DNA of 64,000 nt from Microbacterium sp. (GCF_017305435.1 NZ_JAFKIP010000002.1:558001-622000), one strand, 5' to 3'; shown: positions 39,666 through 48,160, counted from the stretch's first letter. A program made the numbers and translations. Notes: generated by a model not told the origin, from the sequence alone.

Positions 39666-40675
39666 CACGCGATCTTCCGTCCCCGCTGGACACGTGCGCT
39701 GCGGAGCGCCGCGAAGAACTCGACGGTCGAAGCGAGCGTCGCTTCGAACTGCTCGAGTTGCTCGTCCGTCAGTTCAGTAGCCACAGCTGCGACATCGAAA
39801 TGGGTCCACCAGAGATCCAGGTCTTCCCACACACGCACGAACGCGCGGACGGGAAAGACGTGTGCCGTATCACCACGAGACCTGGATGGCCGCCGGCCGC
39901 GCTTCGCCTCCTTGACTCTCGCAAGAGCCGCGTTTGCCAATTGCTCGAGTTCGTCGGGCGGCTCGAAGTCCTCGGGTGCTTCGAAGTCCTCGAACTGTTG
40001 TGGCGGTTCCGGCTCGAGGAGTTGCCGGATTCGCGCGTGCGACGCGGCGACACTTCCTCCCTCGTCGATGAGCCGCAGTTCTTCGCTCGCCTTCTCCTTC
40101 AGTGCAGGGTCGGCGCCGGGGTCAGCGACAACGCGCTGCAGTTCGGCGATGCGTTCCAGCGTGGTGTATGACGCCTTTCCGGTGACCATCTGGGCTGCCT
40201 GGGTGCGACTCTTGCCTGACTTGAATTGCGGTGGTGCCACGGTGGCACCACCGTCTTTTCCATCCCGGGAATCCGGACGGCTGAAACGCGTCGCGGACTG
40301 CCGGCGAGTCGCGTCGTCGGCGATCTGATCCTTCAGTTCGGTGTACAGGGAGGCCGCCTCTGTCGGCGTGAGCGGCTTGTGGAGAAGGTTCTCGGCCTGC
40401 TCTGCCAACAGCTCGGCGAGCCGATCCGAGATCCCGGACCTCACCCACACCTTGATCGTCTTCTCGCCCAGCCGCTTCAGCGCTTCGAGCCGACGGGCAC
40501 CGCACACCAGGACGCCTTCCGGTGTCACGGTGACCGGCTGGAGCAGTCCGTCGCGGGTGATCGACTCGGCAAGCTCATCGATGTCCCCGAATTCGGTACG
40601 GTGCCGCTTCCCGACGACGATCGACTCGATCGATCGTTCGAGCTCGATGTGGCCGACTCTGGTTCCCACGGTCAC
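39665..40675 (-). CDS. ParB-like nuclease-fold DNA-binding protein
   Basis: The 336-residue protein has an N-terminal ParB/Srx-type domain (HRTEFGDIDELAESITRDGLLQPV, then GVLVCGARRLEALKRLG near residue 60), split here. A helix-turn-helix-like region follows (KSRTQAAQMVTGKASYTTLERI), and an acidic Glu/Pro-rich segment near residue 215. No parA is next to it; the gene lies inside the transfer operon and overlaps both neighbours. It may regulate or stabilise the element rather than segregate a plasmid. Confidence 0.82.
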   Translation of the reverse strand: MTVGTRVGHIELERSIESIVVGKRHRTEFGDIDELAESITRDGLLQPVTVTPEGVLVCGARRLEALKRLGEKTIKVWVRSGISDRLAELLAEQAENLLHKPLTPTEAASLYTELKDQIADDATRRQSATRFSRPDSRDGKDGGATVAPPQFKSGKSRTQAAQMVTGKASYTTLERIAELQRVVADPGADPALKEKASEELRLIDEGGSVAASHARIRQLLEPEPPQQFEDFEAPEDFEPPDELEQLANAALARVKEAKRGRRPSRSRGDTAHVFPVRAFVRVWEDLDLWWTHFDVAAVATELTDEQLEQFEATLASTVEFFAALRSARVQRGRKIA

Positions 40676-41571
40676 CGCCTCGATCGATCTGCGGGTGCGG
40701 CGAGACTCACCGCGAGGACGAGATCGTCATCCGTCAGCAGCGAACGCAACGGTTCACCGATCAGCAGTCGAAGCAGGATGCCGCGGCCGGCTGTCGTCCG
40801 GGCGACCTCCGGTTCCGGGTTGCCGAGGACAGCACGGAGCAATCCGTTCCACGATGCGGACGACAGGTCGAGGAGGGTTCTTCCGTGGACGTCGCGCCGG
40901 AGCGATTCCCAGGCGGTAGCACGCGAGGGGACCTCACTGAGTCGTGCACAGATGTACTCCATCGCGGTCCGCGCGGGCGTGCGCGGCCAGCCGAGCAAGG
41001 TCATGAAGGCGATCGCATTCTCGACTGCCTCTCCAATCCCGGCGCCGTCCGAAGAGCCGCCGTCATCGAGCGCGTCCCCGGCCCCCTGCACACGCAGTGA
41101 CGGGTGATAGTCGCTCAACGGGTTCTCTCGGTCGCTGAATCGCTCGGGGTCATGGAACGACGAGAACTCGGGTCGGCGCGCCTGGTAGACCGAGCACAGC
41201 AGGCCGTTCGCCCGTTCCTCGGCGATCAGCGTCACCTGCACGGCCCGAGTGACTACCGCCCAGGGGTCGTCGGCATTGCGCACGGCCGACGAGCGCATTG
41301 CGTCGAATGCGGCCGCGGCGGCATCCCATGGATCGAGTCCGTGCTTGCGCGCCAGCTTTGCGTAGCGCCGAACGACATACTCCATGAGCGCTCCGGCTTC
41401 GGCGTCGCGACGCCAGGCGCCGTGGTCCTGCGCGGCGAGGCGTTCGAGCACTTCGCGCAGCCCCTCCGAGCTCTCGAACAAGGCGGGCACGCTCGCCGAC
41501 TCGGAGGAGTCCGGACGGCGCTGCGAGTGCACCGATGCGGCGGCATCTGAGCGGGAACCCTGGCTCGACAT
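40672..41571 (-). CDS. Hypothetical protein of the transfer module with sigma-region-like helices
   Basis: The 299-residue protein begins MSSQGSRSDAAAS. The middle (YAKLARKHGLDPWDAAAAAFDAMR, VTRAVQVTLIAEERANGLL, both split) resembles a helical sigma-2-like fold by appearance only. The start at ATG 41571 is preferred to an upstream extension of low-complexity Arg/Ser. It overlaps the ParB gene by four bases. The function is unknown. Confidence 0.65.
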   Translation of the reverse strand: MSSQGSRSDAAASVHSQRRPDSSESASVPALFESSEGLREVLERLAAQDHGAWRRDAEAGALMEYVVRRYAKLARKHGLDPWDAAAAAFDAMRSSAVRNADDPWAVVTRAVQVTLIAEERANGLLCSVYQARRPEFSSFHDPERFSDRENPLSDYHPSLRVQGAGDALDDGGSSDGAGIGEAVENAIAFMTLLGWPRTPARTAMEYICARLSEVPSRATAWESLRRDVHGRTLLDLSSASWNGLLRAVLGNPEPEVARTTAGRGILLRLLIGEPLRSLLTDDDLVLAVSLAAPADRSRR

Positions 41572-41581
41572 GGCAACCTCG

Positions 41582-41998
41582 CTACCGACCGATTCCAGAA
41601 CGACGGACGGACCCGTGATCAGCGCGGCCGTTTCCGAACGCCTCCACCGGCGGTAGGTGAAGGGCCCGTTCTCGGATTGCGCGGCGAGTTGCCGCGACCC
41701 CCTGCGTCGGGAAAGCGCGCGCTCGCCGGGCGAGCGAGGACTCGAGGTCGATTCCCTGGCCCGCGACGCGCCCGGTGACGGCGGGAACGAGTTCCGTAGG
41801 TCGCATCCAGACCACCTCGCTTCGAACCCGCTCAGCGCCGGATAGGGACAGCGGCTGCCTCGCAAGCGAAGGATCGCCGTGCCGCGCCAATTCGGAGACC
41901 TCTTCGGGTGACCGCTTATCGACGAGTTCACGTTCACGCTCGGACGCGTCCACGCGAAGCGGCGGGCCGGGTCGCTCGACTCGCTCGTATTCGTTCAT
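41582..41998 (-). CDS. Conserved hypothetical protein, 138 residues
   Basis: The charged protein begins MNEYERVERPGPPLRVDA. The core (LSGAERVRSEVVWMRPTELVPAV, ESSLARRARAFPTQGVAATRRAI, each split) is consistent with real coding sequence. The ATG at 41998 is preceded by a near-perfect AGAAGGAGGT site. It overlaps the DUF2637 gene stop by four bases. I do not recognise the family. Confidence 0.65.
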   Translation of the reverse strand: MNEYERVERPGPPLRVDASERERELVDKRSPEEVSELARHGDPSLARQPLSLSGAERVRSEVVWMRPTELVPAVTGRVAGQGIDLESSLARRARAFPTQGVAATRRAIRERALHLPPVEAFGNGRADHGSVRRSGIGR

Positions 41999-42651
41999 GA
42001 CGTAACCTCCTTCTGAACCTCAGGTGTGCCGATCGTCCCCGCGAACCACCGGCCGACTGTCGACGGATGAACTCCCGTGGCGCTCGCAATCTCCTTGTTC
42101 GACATCCCGCGCTGACGCATCAGCGCGGCAACGCTTCTACGGGCACCCTTCTCCGGAACCTCGACCAGCGAGCGAACCGGAACGACTTCTGTGGACAGGT
42201 CTCGTGACGTCTCTGCTGTGGAGGAAACGTGAAGCCGGAATCGCTGGGTGAGAACGACCGTCAGGTGAGTGATCGCGAGAAGCACCAGCGGCGGTACTGC
42301 GGCAACCGACGCTGCAAGCACGGGAAGAACATCGGCATCGGCCGCGACGACGGCATGGATCGAGTTCGCGGCGACCGATACGGCAGCGCCGATCATGAGC
42401 AGCATCCACGGATACCACGCACCCCGCTGTCCGGCGAGCGCGACGACGGCAACGGTTCCGACGACGATTATTCCGTCCACAATGAGCGGCCACGCCCACG
42501 CCTGCGTCGCCGCGATGCCGGACGCATGGGCGAGATCCGCGAGAGCGGTGAACGACAACCAGAACGCACCGACAGCGATGAACACGGTGCCGACTACCGC
42601 GGTCCATACGGCAATCCGTCCTGACCGCGGCTCCGTCGTAGCGGGGATCAC
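41995..42651 (-). CDS. DUF2637 membrane protein with C-terminal helix-turn-helix
   Basis: The 218-residue protein has four helices within residues 12-135, the DUF2637 (SpdB-like) layout. A C-terminal helix-turn-helix follows: MRQRGMSNKEIASATGVHPSTVGRWF near residues 185-205, split here. SpdB-like proteins are linked to spread of Streptomyces plasmids. It starts at GTG 42651 overlapping the primase stop (GTGA). Confidence 0.82.
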   Translation of the reverse strand: MIPATTEPRSGRIAVWTAVVGTVFIAVGAFWLSFTALADLAHASGIAATQAWAWPLIVDGIIVVGTVAVVALAGQRGAWYPWMLLMIGAAVSVAANSIHAVVAADADVLPVLAASVAAVPPLVLLAITHLTVVLTQRFRLHVSSTAETSRDLSTEVVPVRSLVEVPEKGARRSVAALMRQRGMSNKEIASATGVHPSTVGRWFAGTIGTPEVQKEVTS

Positions 42652-43538
42652 GAGATCACCTGCCCGCTGAGCGAGCGGGATGCTGAGCTGCCACCACTGA
42701 TGCGAAAGGGCGGCGTCTGCCCCACCACCGTTCGGTACGCAGACCGGATGGTCGTCAGGATCTCAGCCTGATGCAACCCCGCGTGCTCCGCAGCAGGCCC
42801 GAGTAGGTTGCGCGCGCTCTGATCAGTGACGCCGTTCTCGGCGAGCCGGCATGCGGCCCAGTACAGGGCGCGGTTCCGCTCGCCCTCAGCCCGTGCGGCC
42901 AGCCACGCCGCGAGACGCTCCGCGTCAACATCGCGGCGTGTCTCCACAGGCCTCGTCGCAGCAGGGGTCGGCCTCGGGTCGAGAAACTGTCGAAGCGCTG
43001 ATCCGTCGATTGACACGGCGTGCCCGCGTCCGGCGCCGATCAGCTCATACGCAGACCGGTTGCCTTCGAAAAGCACTTGCGACGGCGGCACGATGACGTA
43101 GCCGCCCTCACCCCGGAAGTCGATGCCGGCGCGGGCGGCCTGCCACGATGCCTGAACGCGATCAGGGTCTGCGGGGTAGTAGGCGTGCATCCCACCGGAT
43201 GCCGTCTTCACCAGCGCCTGCCAGCGATCCACGAGACCTTCCCGGCGAGCGAGCTCGAAGGCAGCGAATCCGCGCACCCGCCCGTGCACATCGATGTCTA
43301 CGACCTCGACGGCGGAAGCTCGCCCGGTCGGCATGCCGATGTTCGCTTCGGGCCATCGAGACCACCATCGGGCGATCTGGCGGTCGTCGGAGGTCGCGTC
43401 GCGGAACCCGTGCTCTGTGAGCGGCCGCTTCTCCGCTGGCTTGCAGGGGAAGATCGGGACTCCTGCCGCAGCGAATCGAGCGGCGCCTTCCCGCGGCGAG
43501 AGGCCGATCATTCCGGCGAACAGGGCGAGGGTGTCCAT
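42648..43538 (-). CDS. Bifunctional primase/polymerase (archaeo-eukaryotic primase type)
   Basis: The 296-residue protein has the Prim-Pol N-terminal domain. It opens with GVPIFPCKPAEKRPLTEHGF near residue 28, then WWSRWPEANIGMPTG, with catalytic acids in EVVDIDVHG near residue 78, and SGGMHAYY near 118. The C-terminus ends in a helical region. It would prime element DNA after entry. It starts at ATG 43538 in a TGATG overlap with the ArdC-like gene. Confidence 0.87.
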   Translation of the reverse strand: MDTLALFAGMIGLSPREGAARFAAAGVPIFPCKPAEKRPLTEHGFRDATSDDRQIARWWSRWPEANIGMPTGRASAVEVVDIDVHGRVRGFAAFELARREGLVDRWQALVKTASGGMHAYYPADPDRVQASWQAARAGIDFRGEGGYVIVPPSQVLFEGNRSAYELIGAGRGHAVSIDGSALRQFLDPRPTPAATRPVETRRDVDAERLAAWLAARAEGERNRALYWAACRLAENGVTDQSARNLLGPAAEHAGLHQAEILTTIRSAYRTVVGQTPPFRISGGSSASRSLSGQVIS

Positions 43539-44638
43539 CACAGATCCCGGGCCGAGAACGCTGATTCGGGGGACGAGTTCCGAACCCTCACGCGGCGGAC
43601 ATCATCGAACTGTTCCACCGGGCCAGCAACGAGAGTCTGAAGTGCACCCCGCTGCGCTTCCCTCGTCAGACCCGGAGGGTCGCCCGAGCCGACTTGCATC
43701 GTGCGCAGCCCCTTGAGGATCGCGACCGCTGCCGTGCGGACTCGCTCACCGGTCGCTTGCACGACTTCCACCGGCGTCTTTCCCTCGACGGATGTTGCCC
43801 ATGTCGCCACATACGGGATCGTGTAGCCCGATGTGTCGAGGCCGTGGGCCGCTCCGATCATCAGAGCAACGGACTCCGCTTCGACTTCCCCGATCCCGCG
43901 GTGGAGTACGGCATCGGCGTTGTCAGGGCCGTGCAGCATCACGTGCGCCAGCTCGTGCGCCAAGGTCTTCGCACGCGCCGCGGGGTCTATGTCACCCCGA
44001 ATGGCAACGCTTCGAGTGAGGTAGTCGGTCATGCCGTTGGCTCCGCCGAGAGCGCGATCGCTCCCAACAATGCGCAGCGTGTACCCGTGTTCGCGTACGA
44101 GGGATGCAAGACCATCCCAGAGACCCTGTGGCGCCTCGCCCGCGAGCAAATGCGGAGTGTGGGCATGGGGGATCGGGACACCGCTCGTCTGCGAGGCATC
44201 CCATACGTATGCGGGCCGCACGCCCACCATCCGCGTGCGCACTTCGTCGTTGCGTCTCGGGGTCTCGCGAGGCGCAAGACGACGCCATGACTCGGCGACG
44301 TGTGGGGTGGGGGAGGCGAATCGCGCGAGGATCGGCGCAAAGATCAGGTAGCCGGTCTGGCCGCGGGCGACCGACCTCCCAAGCGTGCGCCATTGCCGGA
44401 ACCCCGCGACGTACGTCGGCGTGGGCTCAGCGACCCTGCCCTGCTCGAACGCAGCAAGGTGCTGCACCCAGATGAGCATGGTGTTGTTGAACGAACGAGA
44501 GCGGAATCGCGCGGCGAACTCAAGAGCCTGCACCCAGTCGTTGCCCGTCACGAGCGTGCCCACGGCATCCGCCAGCTGAGCGTGCAGCCGTTCGAGCTTC
44601 GCCTCAGTGGAACCGACTGCGGGGGGTTGGTGTGTCAT
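43538..44638 (-). CDS. ArdC-like antirestriction protein with IrrE-type metallopeptidase domain
   Basis: The 366-residue protein has an N-terminal ssDNA-binding ArdC region (WVQALEFAARFRSRSFNNTMLIWVQ, split) and a zinc-protease motif LAHELAHVMLHG near residue 235. Such proteins are made early in recipient cells and protect entering DNA. The ATG at 44638 has a near-perfect AGAAGGAGGT site nine bases upstream. It is the first gene of the leftward transfer operon, facing the phased operator array. A second ImmA/IrrE-type protease lies at 45526. Confidence 0.85.
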   Translation of the reverse strand: MTHQPPAVGSTEAKLERLHAQLADAVGTLVTGNDWVQALEFAARFRSRSFNNTMLIWVQHLAAFEQGRVAEPTPTYVAGFRQWRTLGRSVARGQTGYLIFAPILARFASPTPHVAESWRRLAPRETPRRNDEVRTRMVGVRPAYVWDASQTSGVPIPHAHTPHLLAGEAPQGLWDGLASLVREHGYTLRIVGSDRALGGANGMTDYLTRSVAIRGDIDPAARAKTLAHELAHVMLHGPDNADAVLHRGIGEVEAESVALMIGAAHGLDTSGYTIPYVATWATSVEGKTPVEVVQATGERVRTAAVAILKGLRTMQVGSGDPPGLTREAQRGALQTLVAGPVEQFDDVRRVRVRNSSPESAFSARDL

Positions 44639-44868
44639 GGCGTGGGCACCTCCTTCTGATCAGCCGACAGAGCGGCTTCCTGTGGGAGGTACGCGCGATC
44701 TCACCGGAGCCGATGGGCGAGCGCGCGAACGACCGACCCGAGACGGTCGCATAACTGTTCACGCTCGCGCGGGGCGGCTTCACGAAATTCGGGCGCGCCC
44801 GCAGGCCGGCTGTGTGGGGGTGGAGTGCCGACAAGTCCTCTGTACCGTCCCCGGCGATGACCTCCTCT

Positions 44869-44970
44869 TTGAGCATGCTCAAATGGCTTTGGAGTTGTTT
44901 CTAGCACCGACATTGATCATGCGCAACGGTTGATTTGAGCATGCCCAACGGGTACGTTGAGCATGCTCAA
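44869..44970. promoter_or_regulatory. Four phased copies of a 14-bp palindromic operator
   Basis: TTGAGCATGCTCAA is present exactly at 44869-44882 and 44957-44970, with one variant at 44935-44948 (TTGAGCATGCCCAA) and one at 44913-44926 (TTGATCATGCGCAA). Start-to-start spacings are 44, 22 and 22 bases, i.e. whole helical turns, so bound proteins would lie on one face. The array is between the leftward transfer operon (start 44638) and the XRE regulator (start 45038). The 398-base region 44639-45037 holds no other feature that I can support. The adjacent XRE protein is the obvious candidate ligand. Confidence 0.8.
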
Positions 44971-45037
44971 CGCCCGTCGACGGGCGCTCACAAACGACAA
45001 GCCTTGCCTCACCCGAGGGGAAGGGTGGTCTACCGAA

Positions 45038-45460
45038 ATGACAGAAGACGAGAGCAAAGTGGCCGCGGAAGACCTCGCGAAACGCCTCAGGCTGCTTCTC
45101 GACGTCGCGATCACCGAGTCGGGTTCCGAACCGACCTACGCCCAGATCGCGGCGTTCCTCGAGAAGCGTGGGATCAACCTGTCGAGATCTCGATGGACAT
45201 ATATGGTCAACGGTCACCGCTACGTGCAAGACCCCGCGCTATTCGAAGGGCTCGCTGCGTTCTTCGACGTGGATGCCGCGTTCCTGCTCGGGGAGGACGG
45301 CGCAGCGACCCCGGACAAGGTCACCGCGCAGCTGGATCTTGTGCGAGCGATGCGAGCCGCGAAGGTGAAGTCCTATGCCGCGCGCACGCTGGGAGATATC
45401 TCCCCGAAGGCCCTTCAGGCGATCAGCAGATTCCTGGATGAGGAAATGACACACACCTGA
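45038..45460 (+). CDS. XRE-family helix-turn-helix regulator
   Basis: The 140-residue protein has the HTH in the middle: EPTYAQIAAFLEKRGINL, then SRSRWTYMVNG and the DPALFEGLAAFFDVDAAFLLG tail typical of XRE regulators. A C-terminal helical region (VRAMRAAKVKSYAARTL) may dimerise. The ATG at 45038 has a GAGGGGAAGGG upstream. It lies beside the phased operators and the ImmA/IrrE-type protease gene, the pattern of protease-controlled repressors such as ImmR-ImmA. Confidence 0.85.
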   Translation: MTEDESKVAAEDLAKRLRLLLDVAITESGSEPTYAQIAAFLEKRGINLSRSRWTYMVNGHRYVQDPALFEGLAAFFDVDAAFLLGEDGAATPDKVTAQLDLVRAMRAAKVKSYAARTLGDISPKALQAISRFLDEEMTHT

Positions 45461-45525
45461 GCAGTGCCCTTGCCGGTCCGTTGTGACCCCCCACCGGCAC
45501 ATGCTCCCCGGACGGGAGTGACATC

Positions 45526-45990
45526 GTGAATATCGAGCAGACCGTGCCGACGGCCGTCGCAGACCTTGCGCTGGGTAGCACCTTCACCTTTGACGATCTC
45601 GTTGGGGCAATCCAGGATCACCGGCAGCGCACACTCCGAATCGTGGAACTTGCGGATCTCGGCGACCACGATGGCATCTGCGCGGTGTGGCTCATCACCG
45701 AGAACGAAGACCTCGTCCTTCACGCGCACAGCGACTCCGTCCTCCATCGCCAGCAGTTCGTCCTGCACGAGTTCGCCCACATGATCCTCGGGCATGGAGA
45801 AGACGACGAATGTTCGACGGAAGACTTCCTGCTTCCCGACATCCCCGCCCGGACTCGGCGTCGACTACTCACTCGTCAAGATTTGGACTCTCACACCGAG
45901 ATCGCGGCGGAGGCCTTGGCTGATCATCTCGCTGCGGCGATCAGAGGATCGGTGTACGGCGAATCGCGCTACCTCGAGATCTTCGGGTGA
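45526..45990 (+). CDS. ImmA/IrrE-type metallopeptidase
   Basis: The 154-residue protein has the zinc site FVLHEFAHMILGH near residues 78-90. The N-terminal half (TLRIVELADLGDHDGICAVWLI, split) resembles the family. The start is GTG at 45526, with no better ATG. In known systems such proteases cut a partner repressor after a signal. Its stop overlaps the next start (TGATG), so it is made together with the membrane protein. Confidence 0.85.
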   Translation: MNIEQTVPTAVADLALGSTFTFDDLVGAIQDHRQRTLRIVELADLGDHDGICAVWLITENEDLVLHAHSDSVLHRQQFVLHEFAHMILGHGEDDECSTEDFLLPDIPARTRRRLLTRQDLDSHTEIAAEALADHLAAAIRGSVYGESRYLEIFG

Positions 45991-47009
45991 TGCAGACCTT
46001 CGTCGCGGTGCTGATGTGGCTGCTCGTGGCGAGCCTGCTCATCTTGCGCCGCGGACGAGCCGAGCGGAGCATCACCTACGCGGCGATCACGATCGCGGTC
46101 GCGATGACGATCAACGTCGATGCGGTCTACCGCTTCATCGATGCACTCCTCGGCGGCTCGAATGTCGCCACCCTCATCGGGGACTGCGCGCTCATGGTCG
46201 GGATCTTCTTCCTTGGCCGAGGGATCATGAAAGCGGGGGAGTATCAGCCCGGCCCAGTTCGCATTGCGCTGGGCCCCGTTGCCCTCCTGGTTGCGCTGAG
46301 CGGCGTCGGGATCGCCTTTCTGCTCATCGACCGTGGCGCCACGACGACCAACTTCATGATTGATCTCGGAGCGCAGCCTGCCGCAGCTGCGTACTCCATG
46401 ATCCAGTTCACCTACTACGGGATCGTCGTTGGCACCATGGCAGTCCTCGCGAGTCGCCAGTATCGGCTGAGCGTTGGTCTACAGCGTCTGCCGGCCGGCT
46501 GTCTCGTCGTCGGCGCGATCCTCGGAGTCGCTCTCTGTGTCGTCGTCCTCATCATGGACATCGCACACCTTTCCGGGCGTGCAGACGTGATGGCTGACGT
46601 GTCTATCGCGTATGGACCGCTTTACATGTTGACCTTCCTCTTCCTCTGCGTCGGACTCGCTGGGCAGCCGACAGCGCGCTACCTGAGCGCGCGCCGGAGG
46701 GCAGCGCGAACACGCACGCTCATCAAGGAACTGTCGCCCGCATGGCGAGCGGCGACGATCGTTCGCCCGGGATTGAGTCAGACGGATGCCGCGTCCGTGC
46801 AAACCGATCGCCTCGAGGCGCAGCTGCATAGACAGGTCGTAGAGATTCGCGACGCGATGATCGACCCGCGCGTGTCGTTCTCTCTCAGCGCAGATGACCG
46901 TCTCGTCCTTGAACGAGCGGAGCAGCATCTCCTCGGAACAGACGGAGCTCGACTTCACCCGTCGTCTGCACCGGCCACACGGCGTAACTCTCAACGAGGG
47001 GCGGCATGA
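45990..47009 (+). CDS. DUF6545 (MAB_1171c-like) membrane protein
   Basis: The 339-residue protein has seven predicted helices over about residues 3-225. A cytoplasmic tail follows in which LSPAWRAATIVRPGLSQ and RLEAQLHRQVVEIRDAMID match the DUF6545 pattern. Proteins of this type occur beside XRE and protease genes in actinobacteria; some databases call them putative transporters. A receptor-like role is plausible from the seven-helix-plus-tail layout. It overlaps the hydrolase gene by four bases. Confidence 0.8.
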   Translation: MQTFVAVLMWLLVASLLILRRGRAERSITYAAITIAVAMTINVDAVYRFIDALLGGSNVATLIGDCALMVGIFFLGRGIMKAGEYQPGPVRIALGPVALLVALSGVGIAFLLIDRGATTTNFMIDLGAQPAAAAYSMIQFTYYGIVVGTMAVLASRQYRLSVGLQRLPAGCLVVGAILGVALCVVVLIMDIAHLSGRADVMADVSIAYGPLYMLTFLFLCVGLAGQPTARYLSARRRAARTRTLIKELSPAWRAATIVRPGLSQTDAASVQTDRLEAQLHRQVVEIRDAMIDPRVSFSLSADDRLVLERAEQHLLGTDGARLHPSSAPATRRNSQRGAA

Positions 47010-48160
47010 GAAACCCGATCGCGCTGGCAGGCGTGATGGCGGCCGCAGCGTCCCTATCGTTGGGCCTCGGTTTGGTGATCACGCGGCGGCTGACCGCCCC
47101 TCCAGGCCCGCGCCGGTTCGAACTGGCCATCCGTGCTGTCGAACAAGATGGCGACCGGCGAGCAATCGTGCTCGATCGAACGCATCAAACTGAGTCCCCA
47201 GGTGAGTTTACTCTGCTGTTTCGAGGAGGCCAGTGGGTGCAGCTGTCTGCCGAGGTGCTTGATCGCGGGCCTCGGCGCCTCGCACGTGAAGTGACGGCAA
47301 CTGCACCGGGCTTCACGCCGTCAGCCGACGAGCCCGCATCCTGGAGCGGCATCTACTTCATGACGCCCGTCGATGCGGGCCTCAGCGCCTACGACATTGC
47401 CATCCCCACTCCGTCGGGGCCCGCGCCAGCGTGGCGTATCGGTCGCAGCGACTCGCAGTCAACGAGGTGGGCAATCCACATCCATGGGCTCGGCAGCCCG
47501 CGAGCCGGAACACTGCGCGGTGTGCAAGTCACCACCGAGCTGGGCTACACGTCCCTCGTCGTCAGCTACAGGAACGATAGCGAAGGCCCAAGGCGCGGAA
47601 CTGGTCGGTCAACCCTCGGCGCCACTGAAGTCGACGACGTCGACGCTGCGATCCAGTACGCCATCGATCAGGGCGCGCGTCGCGTCGTTCTCTTCGGCTG
47701 GTCAATGGGAGCACAGGTCGCACTCCAACTCGCTGCACGGCCGCGTTACGGGCGGCTGATAGCCGGGCTCGTGCTTGAGTCGCCCGTTCTCGACTGGGTC
47801 GCGACGATCAAGGCGAACTGCGCTCGCGCCGGGCTGCCCGCCGCGGCAGGGCTCCTCGCCATCCCGTGGCTCACATCGCCTTTGCTCGCGCGCGCAATCG
47901 GCCTGCCCGGCACCATCCCTCTCGGCGATCTCGACTGGATCGCACGCGCGCAGGAGCTGGCAGCCCCTACTCTGATCCTCCACGGAACGAACGACGGCTC
48001 GGCGCCGTCGGCCCTCTCTCGCGAGCTCGCAGTGCTGCGTCCAGATCTCGTTCAACTCGAAATCTTCGACTCAGATCACACGATGACGTGGAACTCCGAC
48101 CGAGAGCGTTGGCGGTCCACTGTTGCTGCCTGGCTTACTGCCAAGGTGACAGCTGACTAA
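47006..48160 (+). CDS. Membrane-anchored alpha/beta hydrolase
   Basis: The 384-residue protein has an N-terminal hydrophobic segment (residues about 4-26) and a hydrolase domain. The nucleophile elbow GWSMGAQ is near residue 231; Asp in LHGTNDGSAP near 328 and His in DSDHTMTW near 357 complete the triad. The domain is of the serine aminopeptidase/lysophospholipase type. It is coupled to the DUF6545 gene and could make or trim a lipid or peptide signal; the substrate is unknown. Confidence 0.83.
   Translation: MRNPIALAGVMAAAASLSLGLGLVITRRLTAPPGPRRFELAIRAVEQDGDRRAIVLDRTHQTESPGEFTLLFRGGQWVQLSAEVLDRGPRRLAREVTATAPGFTPSADEPASWSGIYFMTPVDAGLSAYDIAIPTPSGPAPAWRIGRSDSQSTRWAIHIHGLGSPRAGTLRGVQVTTELGYTSLVVSYRNDSEGPRRGTGRSTLGATEVDDVDAAIQYAIDQGARRVVLFGWSMGAQVALQLAARPRYGRLIAGLVLESPVLDWVATIKANCARAGLPAAAGLLAIPWLTSPLLARAIGLPGTIPLGDLDWIARAQELAAPTLILHGTNDGSAPSALSRELAVLRPDLVQLEIFDSDHTMTWNSDRERWRSTVAAWLTAKVTAD

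Noticed and set aside
44701-44913. Possible small leftward gene of 70 residues between the operators and the ArdC-like gene
   Set aside because: The end (REREQLCDRLGSVVRALAHRLR region) looks coding, but the start overlaps the first operator, there is no clear ribosome binding site, and no family is recognised; evidence is too weak.
43538-45990. ArdC-like protein and the 45526 protease as a toxin-antitoxin pair
   Set aside because: Both carry HExxH-type zinc sites, but they are in divergent operons, and each has a better explanation (antirestriction; repressor-cleaving protease).
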